In this document: positions 10,561-21,857 of the stretch, piece after piece
Layout of the letters: every line of letters starts with the position of its first letter
How positions within the stretch are numbered: position 1 is the first letter of the stretch
Assembly (NCBI RefSeq): GCF_015706575.1
Contig: NW_024037076.1
Coordinates: 8,032,777 to 8,096,776, forward strand
Length of the DNA: 64,000 bases
Direction: 5' to 3'
DNA from: Patiria miniata
Taxonomy: Eukaryota; Echinodermata; Asteroidea; Valvatida; Asterinidae
Notes under the pieces: model-generated
Seen by the model: the letters and a program-made list of their open reading frames with translations, nothing else
Databases searched by the model: none
What the model was told of the DNA's origin: nothing
Made by a program: the position numbers and the translations under genes

Positions 10561-10666
10561 TCTTTAAGAGTCAAAGTCTGGTTATTAGACCGCAAGGGTC
10601 TGACTATTTTGCCTAAAGTCAGTGTATGAGACGTCAGGGGATCGCGTAAACTGATTAGAGCCAGAC

Positions 10667-10879
10667 CTAAATGGTAAAAACCGGACTTGTGGGTAATTCT
10701 TTAAGCATACGCAATGCGTTCATCATTGTTTGGGCAGTACCCCCAGCTGTGCCTGTACTACCCATAGTGTTACGTGCATCATCTATGCATTGAGGAGTGC
10801 ATGACACATGGTCTGAGCTGAAAGGCCGATGTGCACCTATCCCGTTTAATGATCCAGTTACCTGATAATTTGTTAGCAT
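10667..10879 (-). other. Conserved 70-codon ORF in left arm, unknown
   Basis: Minus-strand ORF beginning MLTNYQVTGSLNG, with a Gly/Thr-rich GSTGTAGGTAQT stretch. The right arm carries the same ORF on the plus strand at 21066-21278, with about ten amino-acid differences and no stop. I do not recognise the product. An open frame in both arms may be selection or merely recent duplication; there is no start context, signal or domain to support a real gene. Confidence 0.25.
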
Positions 10880-10894
10880 AAGCTGATGTAAAAT

Positions 10895-11935
10895 TGGGCA
10901 AAATTAGATGTTTATGAAAAAAAAAATCAAATTGTAAGGGGTTAACCTTGCATTTTTTAAAGCAAAATCGGGAAAAATCAGATGTTTCTGGAAAATTGCA
11001 GATTGTATGGGGTTAGATGTTTATGAAACGTTTCAAATTGTAAGGGGTGAACATTGCATATTTTAGCGAAATTGGGCAAAATCAGATGTTTCCGAAAAAT
11101 TCAGATGTAAGTGATTAAGGCCAAACAAAAAAGTCTCCGGTTTCTGGTATGCGCGCGCGTCGACGTAGCCATGCGCGTCGGCAAAATGAAAAAGTTTTTA
11201 TTTTCAATGAACGATGATGTCTCAAAACCGCCAAACTCACTGGTTTGACTGGAATCCTGCTGCTGCAAAATTTTAACGTGTTTTTAGATGGGGTTATGAT
11301 CGAGAATAAGCTTTATGTGGCCTCTCTGGTCTCCCATAATATTTGCACTAAGTTTAGTCGGGCACCATTTGCAGTCATCAGCCGACATTTGAAGCAAAAA
11401 AAAAACAGGTAAAAAAAACAAGCCGCGTCGCCGCACCACTTTTTGGGCAAGCTCCATACCAGAAACCGGAGACTTTTTTTTTGGCCTAACCTAACCAATT
11501 GAAAGGGGTTAACCTCGCATTTTTTTTAAAGCGAAAATCGGAAAAAAATCAAATGTTTCTGGAAAATTGCAGATTGTAAGGGGTTAACCTTGCTTTTTGA
11601 ATAAGATTGGGGAAAATTAGATGTTCATGAAAAAAATTCAAATTGTAAGGGGTTAACCTTGCATTTTTTTTTGCAAAATAGGACACAATCAGATGATTCT
11701 GGAAAATTGCAGATTGTTAGGGCTTAACCTTGTATTTCTAGCAAAATTGGGCAAAAAGAAATGTTTCTGAAAATTTTTAAATTGTATACCTTGTATATTT
11801 AGTAAAATTTGGCAAAATCAGATTTGTATGAAAAATCTAAAATGGTAAGGGGTTAACCTTGCTTTTTTAGCAAAATTTGGAGCATATTTTACTAAAATTG
11901 GGCAAAATCAGATGCTTCTAAAAAATCCAGATGTA
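10895..11935 (+). repeat. About 70-bp satellite, outer tract of left arm
   Basis: Degenerate units built from TAAGGGGTTAACCTTGCATT, TTAGCAAAATTGGGCAAAAT and CAGATGTTTCTGGAAAATTG. The tract is interrupted by the MITE at 11119-11486. It is mirrored at 20340-21060. Confidence 0.85.
11119..11486. mobile_element. Tourist-like MITE (PIF/Harbinger type), left arm only
   Basis: 368-bp element with long TIRs: GGCCAAACAAAAAAGTCTCC on the left and its complement GGAGACTTTTTTTTTGGCC on the right, extending inward through GGTTTCTGGTATG and CATACCAGAAACC. It is flanked by TAA on both sides (11116-11118, 11487-11489). The right arm has the uninterrupted sequence (GGGATTAACC in mirror). A 3-bp TWA target duplication is characteristic of PIF/Harbinger MITEs. 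No transposase is encoded. Confidence 0.82.
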
Positions 11936-12374
11936 AAGTTTCCGCAAAAACAGCTGTTGAAAAAGAGCCCAATGTTGAGCTTTACTGAGTCTGAGGTCTT
12001 TCGAGGGGACGATCCTTATTTCAACTCCCGGATATTCGCTGACAGTCTCTATTTTTCTTTTTAAGAAAGTCGAAATAGCTGAAGAGGGAGGTGAGAATCT
12101 ATATGTGCCCAGATACAAAGAGTAGAAATCTACGCGTCTGCCTTTTAAAAATACACAATTGCGGTGTTCATTGTTGACGGTAATGATCCGCCTAGCACAC
12201 GACTGTTTTGCACATTAGGCTGTGTTATGCAGCTTCCTAACAAACCAAACACACTGGGCTCATTATATCGACTTGTTTTTACCCATTAAGGTAAAGCAAA
12301 TGGACCCAGTAATCTTCCTGGCGCGTTTGTTCACCTATAAAGACAACTTTTCTCAGTTTAAGGAAAATTCTAAG

Positions 12375-12449
12375 GTAACGAAATGGCCGAGTGGTTACGA
12401 TTCGTCGTCCACGGTTAGCGGGGTCCCGGGTTCGAATCCCGCTGGTGTC
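12375..12449 (+). repeat. tRNA-like sequence in left arm (Ser/Leu-type boxes A and B)
   Basis: Box A TGGCCGAGTGG (12383-12393) and box B GGTTCGAATCC (12429-12439) are intact, with a T-arm-like CGGGTTCGAATCCCG and a T-run just downstream. The acceptor stem does not pair (AACGAAA against TGGTGTC), so this is not a functional tRNA. It is a tRNA-derived element or pol III promoter relict. Mirrored at 19817-19891. Confidence 0.7.
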
Positions 12450-12489
12450 TTTTTGGTTTTTAACGTATGAGTTCAATTATTTACTATAA

Positions 12490-13390
12490 GAGATTTAATT
12501 TCCCGTCGTAAAGTACCAGCTTAATCGGTAAGCACTGCTGCTGGTACTGTCCGCGAGTTCCAGGTTGGCGCCTTCGTACAGGTTCAGGGCATGTGGTCCA
12601 CTCGGAGGATCAGGGCTTAGGGGCCGCCCTGTTCCTCCCTTAGCTCTTTGCTTTTACATAGTGCCTGGCCCTCCGGGGTTATATGGATGGATAGGGAAGG
12701 AAGTGTGTATTGGTCGGGGACGCCGAGACCCCGGAAGAGAACTAAGGGATCGGCTGGGGCATTGTTATGGCTCAGACCGATCCCTGAAAGCTTGACTAGC
12801 ACATAACTTTTTGATTTTTTTACCCTCTATCTTTTATTTTTTGGTTTAGTTTGATATCTACAGCTGCTCGGCAGGTCTACGGGTAGTATCAAAATTGAAT
12901 CAAAGGTGTATGTCATAAATCAATGAATATTTCATAATTGACTATATTCAAAACGGAGTTTCGTTTGATCAATTTGACTATCATTATATAATGACGCGAT
13001 TGCCAATTGACGTAAGAAACGCCATAAATTATACCGGGAAAGAATAAAGATGTACATTGTAATATAAATATTATTTATATATCTTTCAAATAACGTGTCT
13101 TTAATTGTGAGCATTCCAAACAATACAGTAATTCGCAATAGTAATAGAATGGTATATGATAGCACGATCATTGCGTCTCTATTAAATTTAAAAAATATAA
13201 TTTAGGCCCCTATGTGTGAAATATTCTTTGATTGACTATGAGCATTCCATACGAATGAGTTAATTCGCAAAATATAGCAACAACAAAAGAGAAAGGAAAA
13301 AGAGAAAATTCCTTTACCCTAAAAACTGGAAATATAATTTGTTTTGAAAAAGTCAAATGGGACACCTTATGTATTGATTTAACAGTTTGC
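12490..13390. other. Unique block of left arm without recognised gene
   Basis: Contains a GC-richer segment (12540-12800, including a 76-codon plus ORF beginning MAPSYRFRACGPLGG) and an AT-rich segment (12800-13390). Both are repeated inverted at 18880-19790, where the ORF is also open (one residue changed). The segment has CTTAATCGGTAAGC and GTTCCAGGTTGG motifs loosely like pol III boxes. Function unknown. Confidence 0.4.
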
Positions 13391-13394
13391 AATG

Positions 13395-15600
13395 GGTTAA
13401 CCTTACATTTTAGCAAAATTGGGAAAAATCAGATGTTTCTGGGAAATTGCAGATTGTATGGGGTTAGATGTTTATGAAACATTTCAAATTGTAAGGGGTG
13501 AACCTTGCATATTTTAGCGAAATTGGGCAACACCAGATCTTTCTGGAAAATTTCAGATTGTAAGGGGTTAACCTTGCTTTTTTAGTGAAATTTGGCAAAA
13601 TAAGATGTGTATGAAAAATTTCAAATTGTAAGGGGTTAACCTTGCTTTTTTAGTACAATTGGAAAAAATTTAAATGTTTATGAAAAATTTCAAATTGTCA
13701 GAGGTTTACCTTGCATTTTTTAGCAAAATAGGGCAAAATCAGGTGTTTATGGAAAATTTCAGATTTTAAGGGGTTAACTTTGCATTTTTAGCAAAATTGG
13801 GCAAAGTCAGATTTGTATGAAAAATCAAAATTTGTAAGGGGTGAACCTTGCCAAACTAGGGCAAAATCAGATGTTTCTGGAAAGTTGAAGATTGAAAGGG
13901 GTTAACCCTGCATTTTTTTAAACGAAATTGGGAGAAATCAGATGTTTCTGGAAAATTGCAGAATTGTATGGGGTTAACTAAGCATTTTTAGAAAATTCGG
14001 CAAAATGAGATGTTTCTGAAAAATTTTAAATTGTAAGGGGTTAACCTTGCTCTTCGAATTGTTAGGGGTTAACCTTGCATTTTTTAGCAAAATAGGACAA
14101 AATCAGGTGTTTATGAAAAAAATTCAGATTGTAATGGGTTAACCTTGCATTTTTAGCAAAATTGGGATAAATCAAATTTGTATGAAAAATCAAAAATTGT
14201 AAGGGTTTAACCTTTGCCAAATTAGGGCGAAATCAGAAGTTTCTAGAAAATTGCAGATTGAAAGGCCAGGGGTTAACCTTGCAGTTTTGGCACAATTGGG
14301 CAAAATGATATTTTTATGAAAAATTTCAAATTGTAAGGGGTTAACCTTTGCCAAATTAGGGCAAAACCAGGTGCTTATGAAAAAAATGCAGATTGAAAGG
14401 GGTTAACCTTGCATTTTTAGCAAAATTGGGCTAAATCAGATTTGTATGAAAAATCAAAACTTGTAAGGGGTTAACCTTTGCCAAATTAGGGCAAAATCAG
14501 AAGTTTCTAGAAAATTGCAGATAGAAAGGGGTTAACCTTGCATTTTTAGCAAAATTGGGCAAAATCAGATGTTTCTAAAAAAAAATCCGATGTAAGGAAT
14601 TAACCTTGCCAAATTAGGGCAAAATCAGAAGTTTCTAGAAAATTGCAAAGTTAGATGTTTATGAAAAAATTCAAATTGTAAGGGGTTAACCTTGCATTTT
14701 CTTTTTTAGCAAAATAGGGCACAATCAGATGTTTCTGGAAAATTGCAGATTATAAGGGGTGGACCTTGTATATTTAGCAAAATTTGTCAAAATCAGATTT
14801 GTATGAAAAATCTACAATTGTAAGGGATTAACCTTTCTTTTTTAGCAAAATTTTGTGCATATTTTACTAAAATTGGGCAAAATCAGATGTTTCTGAAAAA
14901 TTCCAGATGTAAAGGATTAACCTTGCTTTTTTTTGGAAAATTGGGCAAAATTAGATGTTTATGAAAAAATTCAAATTGTAAGGCGTTAACCTTGCATTTT
15001 TAGCAAAATCGGGAAAAATCAGATGTTTCTGGAAAATTGCAGATTGTATGGGGTTAGATGTTTATGAAATATTTCATATTGTTAGGGGTGAACATTGCAT
15101 ATTTTAGCAAAATTTGGCAAATCAGATGTTTCTGAAAAATTTCAGATGTAAGGCAGTAACCTTGCTTTTAAGTAAAATTGGCCAAATTGAGATGTTTATG
15201 AATTTTTTTTCTGATTGTAAGGGATTAACCTTGCATTTTCAGCTTAATTGGGAAAAATCGGATGGGCAAAATAGGATGTTTCTGAAAAATTTCAGATGTA
15301 AGGGATTAACCTTGATTTTTTTAAGCGAAAATGGGGAAAAAAATCAAATGTTTTTAGAAAATTGCAGATTGCTTTTTGAATAAGATTGGGAAAATTAGTT
15401 GTTCATGAAAAAATTCAAATTGTAAGGGGTTAAGCTTGCATTTTTTTAAGCAAAGTTGGGAAAAATTTTAATGTTTATGACAAATTTCAAATTGTAAGGG
15501 ATTAACCATTAATTTTTTGCAAAATAGGGCGAAATCAAGTGTTTCTGGAAAATTGCAGATTGTTAGGGCTTAACATTGTATTTTTAGCAAAATTGGGCAA
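13395..15600 (+). repeat. About 70-bp satellite, inner tract of left arm
   Basis: Roughly thirty units of 69-72 bp. Two subtypes alternate: one with GATGTTTCTGGAAAATTGCA, the other with GATTTGTATGAAAAATCAAA. Each unit has a GGGGTTAACCTTGCA core. No coding content: the only ORF above 80 codons (15114-15383) is built from repeat units. Confidence 0.88.
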
Positions 15601-15880
15601 TCATGGGCACGAATTATTGTATGATTTAATTCGAGGCAGAAAGTAACCTATTTGGTGAAGAGGTTTTCACAAGTATTTTTGTGCTTAGTATAACTTGTCA
15701 CATTCGGACGAATACACAAGCATTTGAAGCCTAAAGTAGCAAATGTGTTATCCTTTGACATTTAATAATATATTGTGAAGGACAGCGTAGACATATGCCT
15801 AGTAAACAATGTACCTATACAGAATCGTTCTAAATTCTGACCACTAAAGCCCAGGCCATCCCGAGGTTTGCCAAAATTTA
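15601..15880. other. Unique centre of the giant inverted repeat
   Basis: About 280 bp with no satellite unit and no inverted partner. AT-rich, with no ORF above 60 codons and no recognised motif. It would form the loop if the arms paired. Confidence 0.6.
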
Positions 15881-15889
15881 GCATTCGCA

Positions 15890-18880
15890 AGGTTAATCCC
15901 CTTACATGTGAAATTTTTCAGAAACATCTGATTTTGCTCAATTTTGCTACAAATGCAAGGTTCACCCCTTACAATTTGAGATTTTTCATAAAAATCTGAT
16001 ATTGCCCAGTTTTGCTAAAATGCAAGGTTAACCCCTTTCAATCTGCAATTTTCCAAAAACATCTGATTCAACCCTAATTGGGCAAAGGTTAACCTCTTAC
16101 AATTTTTGATTTTTCATACAAATCTGATTTTTCCCAATTTTGCTAAAAATGCAAGGTGAACCCCCATACAATGTGACATTTTTAATGAACACCTGATTTT
16201 GCCCTATTTTGCTAAAAAAAATGAAAGGTTCACCCCTTACAATTTGAGATTTTTCATAAACATTTTAATTTGCCCAATTTTACTAAAAAAGCAAGGTTAA
16301 CCCCTTACAATTCGAAGTTTTTCATTCACGTCTTATTTTGCCAAATATCACTTAAAAAGCAAGGTTAACCCCTTACAATCTGAAATTTTCCAGAAAGATC
16401 TGATTTTGCCCAATTTTGCTAAAAATACAAGGTTCACCCCTTACAATTTGAGATTTTTCATATCAATATGATATTGCCCAGTTATGCTAAAAATGCCAAG
16501 TTAACCCCTTACAATCTGCAATTTTCCAGAAACATCTGATTTTGCCCTAATTGGGCAAAGGTTAACCTCTTACAATTTTTGATTTTACATACAAATCTGA
16601 TTTTTCCCAATTTTGCTAAAAATGCAAGGTGAACCCCCATACAATGTGACATTTTTAATGAACACCTGATTTTGCCCTACTTTGCTAAAAAAAATGAAAG
16701 GTTCACCCCTTACAATTTGAGATTTTTCATAAACATTTTAATTTGCCCAATTTTACTAAAAAAGCAAGGTTAACCCCTTACAATTCGAAGTTTTTCATTC
16801 ACGTCTTATTTTGCCAAATATCACTTAAAAAGCAAGGTTAACCCCTTACAATCTGAAATTTTCCAGAAAGATCTGATTTTGCCCAATTTTGCTAAAAATA
16901 CAAGGTTCACCCCTTACAATTTGAGATTTTTCATATCAATATGATATTGCCCAGTTATGCTAAAAATGCCAAGTTAACCCCTTACAATCTGCAATTTTCC
17001 AGAAACATCTGATTTTGCCCTAATTGGGCAAAGGTTAACCTCTTACAATTTTTGATTTTACATACAAATCTGATTTTCCCCAATTTTGCTAAAAATGCAA
17101 GGTGAACCCCTTACAATCTGACATTTTTTCATGAACACCTGATTTTGCCCTATTTTGCTAAAAAATGCAAGGTTCACCCCTTACAATTTGAGATTTTTCA
17201 TAAACATTTAAATTTGCCCAATTTTACTAAAAAGCAAGGTTAACCCCTTACAATTCGAAATTTTTCATTCACGTCTTTTTTTGCCAAATTTCACTTAAAA
17301 AGCAAGGTTAACCCCTTACAATCTGAAATTTTCCAGAAAGATCTGATTTTGCCCAATTTTGCAAAAAATGCAAGGTTCACCCCTTACAATTTGAGATTTT
17401 TCATATAAATCTGATATTGCCCATGCAGTTTTGCTAAAAATGCCAAGTTAACCCCTTACAATCTGCAATTTTCAAGAAACATCTGATTTTTCCCAATTTC
17501 GCTTAAAAAAGCAAGGTTAACCACTTTCAATCTGCAATTTTCCAGAAACATCTGATTTTGCCCTAATTTGGCAAGGTGAACCCCTTACAATCTGGCATTT
17601 TTCATGAACACCTGATTTTGCCCTATTTTGCTAAAAAATGCAAGGTTCACCCCTTACAATTTGATATTTTTCATAAACATTTAAATTTGCCCAATTTTAC
17701 TAAAAAGCAAGGTTAACCCCTTACAATTCGAAGGGTTTCATTCACATCTTTTTTTGCCAAATTTCACTTAAAAAGCAAGGTTAACCCCTTACAATCTGAA
17801 ATTTTCCAGAAAGATCTGATTTTGCCCAAGTTTGCTAAAAATATAAGGTTCACCCTTTACAATTTGAGATTTTTCATATAAATCTGATATTGCCCATGCA
17901 GTTTTGCTAAAAATGCCAAGTTAACCCCTTACAATCTGCAATTTTCAAGAAACATCTGATTTTTCCCAATTTCGCTTAAAAAAGCAAGGTTAACCCCTTT
18001 CAATCTGCAATTTTCCAGAAACATCTGATTTTGCCCTAATTTGGCAAGGTTAACCCCGTACAATTTTAGATTTTTCATACAAATCTGATTTTGCCCAATT
18101 TTGCTAAAAATGCAAAGTTAACCCCTTACAATCTGAAATTTTCCATAAACACCTGATTTTGCCCTATTTTGTTAAGAAAAGCAAGGTTAACCCCTTACAA
18201 TTCGAATTTTTTCATTCACATCTTTTTTGCCAAATTTCACTTAAAAAGCAAGGTTAACCCCCTTACATCTGAAATTTTCCAGAAAGATCTGATTTTGCCC
18301 AATTTTGCTAAAAATACAAGGTTCACCCCTTACAATTTGAGATTGTACATATAAATCTGATATTGCCCAGTTTTGCTAAAAATGCCAAGTTAACCCCTTA
18401 CAATCTGCAATTTTCCAGAAACATCTGATTTAGCCCTAATTTGGCAAGGTTAACCCCGTACAATTTTTGATTTTTCATACAAATCTGATTTTGCCAAATT
18501 TTGCCAAAAATGCAAAGTTAACCCCTTACAATCTGAAATTTTCCATAAACACCTGATTTTGCTCTATTTTGCTAAAACATGCAAGGTTAACCACTGACAA
18601 TTTGAAATTTTTCATACACATCTTAATTTGCCAAATTTTACTTAAAAAGCAAGGTTAACCCCTTACAATCTGAAATTTTCCAGAAAGATCTGATTTTGCC
18701 CAATTTCGCCAAAAAAAGCAAGATTCACCCCTTACTATTTGAAATGTTTCATAAACATCTAAATTTTACTAAAAATGCAAGGTTAACCCCTTATAAGCTG
18801 CAATTTTCCAGAAACATCTGATTTTTCCCAATGTTGCTAAAATGTAAGGTTAACCCCTTGCAAACTGTTAAATCAATACA
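15890..18880 (-). repeat. About 70-bp satellite, inner tract of right arm, with higher-order repeats
   Basis: Reverse complement of the left tract (TGCAAGGTTAACCCCTTACA core) but longer, about 3.0 kb against 2.2 kb. Multi-unit blocks recur about every 476 bp, for example TGCCAAGTTAACCCC near 16494 and 16970 and again near 17440 and 17912, giving a higher-order structure not evident on the left. Confidence 0.85.
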
Positions 18881-19816
18881 TGAAGTGTCCCATTTGACTT
18901 TTTAAAACAAATTATTTTTCCAGTTTTTAGGGTAAAGGAAATTTCTCTTTTTCCTTTCTCTTTTGTTGTTGCTATATTTTGCGAATTAACTCATTCGTAC
19001 GGAATGCTTATAGTCAATCAAAGAATATTTCACACAAAGGAGCCTAGATTATATTTTTTAAATTTAATAGAGACGCATTGATCGTGCTATCATATACCAT
19101 TCCTATTACTATTGCGAATTACTGTATTGTTTGGAATGCTCACAATTAAAGACACGTTATTTGAAAGATATATAAATAATATTTATATTACAATGTACAT
19201 CTTGATTATTCTTTCCCGGTATAATTTATGGCGTTTCTTACGTCAATTGGCAATCGCGTCATTATATAATGATAGTCAAATTATTCAAACGAAACTCAAT
19301 TTTGATTATAGTCAATTATGAAATATTCATTGATTTATGACATACACCTTTGTTTCAATTTTGATACTACCCGTAGACCTGCCGAGCAGCTGTAGATATC
19401 AAACTAAACCAAAGTTATAAAAGATAGAGGGTAAAAAAAATCAAAAAGTTATGTGCTAGTCAAGCTTTCAGGGATCGGTCTGAGCCATAACAATGCCCCA
19501 GCCGATCCCTTAGTTCTCTTCCGGGGTCTCGGAGTCCCCGACCAATACACACTTCCTTCCCTATCCATCCATATAACCCCGGAGGGCCAGGCACCATGTA
19601 AAAGCAAAGAGCTAAGGGAGGAACAGGGCGGCCCCTAAGCCCTGATCCTCCGAGTGGACCACATGCCCTGAACCTGTACGAAGGCGCCAACCTGGAACTC
19701 GCGGACAGTACCAGCAGCAGTGCTTACCGATTAAGCTAAGGTACTGTTGGTACTTTACGACGGGAAATTAAATCTCTTATAGTGAATAATTGAACTCATA
19801 CGTTAAAAACCAAAAA

Positions 19817-19891
19817 GACACCAGCGGGATTCGAACCCGGGACCCCGCTAACCGTGGACGACGAATCGTAACCACTCGGCCATTTCGTTAC
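19817..19891 (-). repeat. tRNA-like sequence in right arm
   Basis: Reverse-complement counterpart of the left-arm element, with both internal promoter boxes unchanged (GGATTCGAACC and CCACTCGGCCA as read on the plus strand). The acceptor stem is likewise unpaired. Confidence 0.7.
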
Positions 19892-20339
19892 CTTAGAATT
19901 TTCCTTAAACTGAGAAATGCTGTCTTTATAGGTGAGCAAACGCGCCAGGAAGATTACTGGGTCCATTTGCTTTACCTTAATGGGTAAAAACAAGTCGATA
20001 TAATGAGCCCAGTGTGTTTGGTTTGTTAGGAAGCTGCATAACACAGCCTAATGTGCAAAACAGTCTTGTGCTAGGCGGATCATTACGCAACAATGAACAC
20101 TGCAATTGTGTATTTTCAAAAGGCAGACGCGTAGATTTCTACTCTTTGTATCTGGGCACATATAGATTCTCACCTCCCTCTTCAGCTATTTCGACTTTCT
20201 TAAAAAGAAAAATAGAGACTGTCAGCGAATCTCCGGGAGTTGAAATAAGGATCGTCCCCTCGATAGACCTCAGACTCAGTAAAGTTCAACATTGGGCTCT
20301 TTTTGAACAGCTGTTTTTGCGGAAACTTTACATCTGGAT

Positions 20340-21060
20340 TTTTTAGAAGCATCTGATTTTGCCCAATTTTAGTAAAATATGCTCCAAATTTTGCCAAAAA
20401 AGCAAGGTTAACCCCTTACCATTTTAGATTTTTCATACAAATCTGATTTTGCCAAATTTTACTAAATATTAAGATACACCTCTTACAATTTAAAATTTTT
20501 CATAAACATTTCTTTTTACCCAATTTTGCTAGAAATACAAGGTTAAGCCCTAACAATCTGCAATTTTCCAGAATCATCTGATTGTGTCCTATTTTGCAAA
20601 AAAAAATGCAAGGTTAACCCCTTACAATTTGAATTTTTTTCATGAACATCTAATTTTCCCCAATCTTATTCAAAAAGCAAGGTTAACCCCTTACAATCTG
20701 CAATTTTCCAGAAACATTTGATTTTTCCCCATTTTCGCTTTAAAAAAACGCGAGGTTAACCCCTTTCAATTTGAAATTTTCGTAACATCTAACTTTGCAA
20801 AATTTCACTAAAAAAGCAAGGTTAATCCCTTACATCTGAATTTTTTCGGAAACATCTGATTTTGCCCAATTTCGCTAAAATATGCAATGTTCACCCCTAG
20901 TACAATTTGAAATGTTTCATAAACATCTAACCCCATACAATCTGCAATTTTCCTGAAACATCTGATTTTTCCCGATTTTGCAAAAAAAAAAAAATGCAAG
21001 GTTAACCCCTTACAATTTGATTTTTTTTCAAAAACATCTAATTTTGCCCAATTTTACATC
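20340..21060 (-). repeat. About 70-bp satellite, outer tract of right arm
   Basis: Mirror of 10895-11935 without the MITE. Units carry GCAAGGTTAACCCCTTACAA and CATCTGATTTTGCCC. Confidence 0.85.
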
Positions 21061-21065
21061 AGCTT

Positions 21066-21278
21066 ATGCTAACAAATTATCAGGTAACTGGATCATTAAA
21101 CGGGACAGGTGCACATCGGCCTTGGAGCTCAGACCATGTGTCATGCACTCCTCAATGCATAGATGATGCACATAACACTATGGGTAGTACAGGCACAGCT
21201 GGGGGTACTGCCCAAACAATAATGAACGCATTGCCTATGCTTAAAGAATTACCCACAATTCCGGTTTTTACCGTTTAG
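21066..21278 (+). other. Conserved 70-codon ORF in right arm, unknown
   Basis: Mirror of the left-arm ORF (MLTNYQVTGSLNG..., ending LPTIPVFTV). Open in both arms. No recognised family. Confidence 0.25.
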
Positions 21279-21364
21279 GTCTGGCTCTAATCACTTTACG
21301 CGATCCCCTGACCTCTCATACACTGACTTTAGGTAAAATAGTCAGACTTTCGCGGTCTAGTAAC

Positions 21365-21835
21365 CAGACTTTGACTCTTAACGAAACATCGAATGAAAAG
21401 GGAAACATCAAATGCATATTGCAAAAGATCGAATACAAATATACCGATGAAACATCGAATACAAATAGCTCGGAATGTCAAACAAACATTGCTCACATAT
21501 TTGAGAATATCGCAAATATATTGTAAAACAACACACACAATTGTATCGAAAAACATCGCACATTTAATGCAAAAAATCGAACATAATATTGAAAACATCG
21601 CACATATATATCGTCAAAAACATCGCACATATAAATTGAAAATCGCATATAAATGTAAAACATCGCACACATAATATTGATCATCGCACATATATTGTAA
21701 AACATCGCACAAATATATTAAACATCGCGCAAATAATGAAAAACATCGCACACTGATATTGAACATCGCACATAAATGTAAAAGATAACAAACACATATT
21801 GAACATCCAACATATATATTGCAAAATATTGAATA
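21365..21835 (-). repeat. TGCGATGTTT minisatellite, right tip
   Basis: Reverse-complement counterpart of the left tip, seen as AAAACATCGCACATAT repeats. Repeat number differs slightly between the arms, for example an extra ATAATATTGATCATCGCAC unit near 21670. Confidence 0.8.
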
Positions 21836-21857
21836 TTGCAACGTTTGACACGCCATA

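Larger units (their letters stand above)
10114..21857. mobile_element. Giant inverted repeat / foldback element (about 11.7 kb)
   Basis: The left end TATGGCGTGTCAAAC and the right end GTTTGACACGCCATA are inverted copies. The order of blocks is mirrored: minisatellite (10140-10560 and 21365-21835), 70-codon ORF block (10640-10890 and 21060-21290), short satellite, unique 1.4-kb block (11935-13395 and 18880-20340), long satellite (13395-15600 and 15890-18880), and a unique centre at about 15601-15880. Arms differ by scattered substitutions and indels. Long TIRs built of tandem repeats with a small unique centre are typical of foldback-type elements (Drosophila FB, Galileo). No transposase ORF is visible, so it would be non-autonomous. 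Target duplications could not be identified. Confidence 0.8.

Noticed and set aside
12375..12449. Functional tRNA-Ser/Leu gene
   Set aside because: Boxes A and B are present but the acceptor stem cannot pair and the anticodon arm is poor.
10895..18880. CRISPR-like array (regular ~70-bp repeats)
   Set aside because: Units are fully repetitive without distinct spacers, and the genome is eukaryotic; this is satellite DNA.
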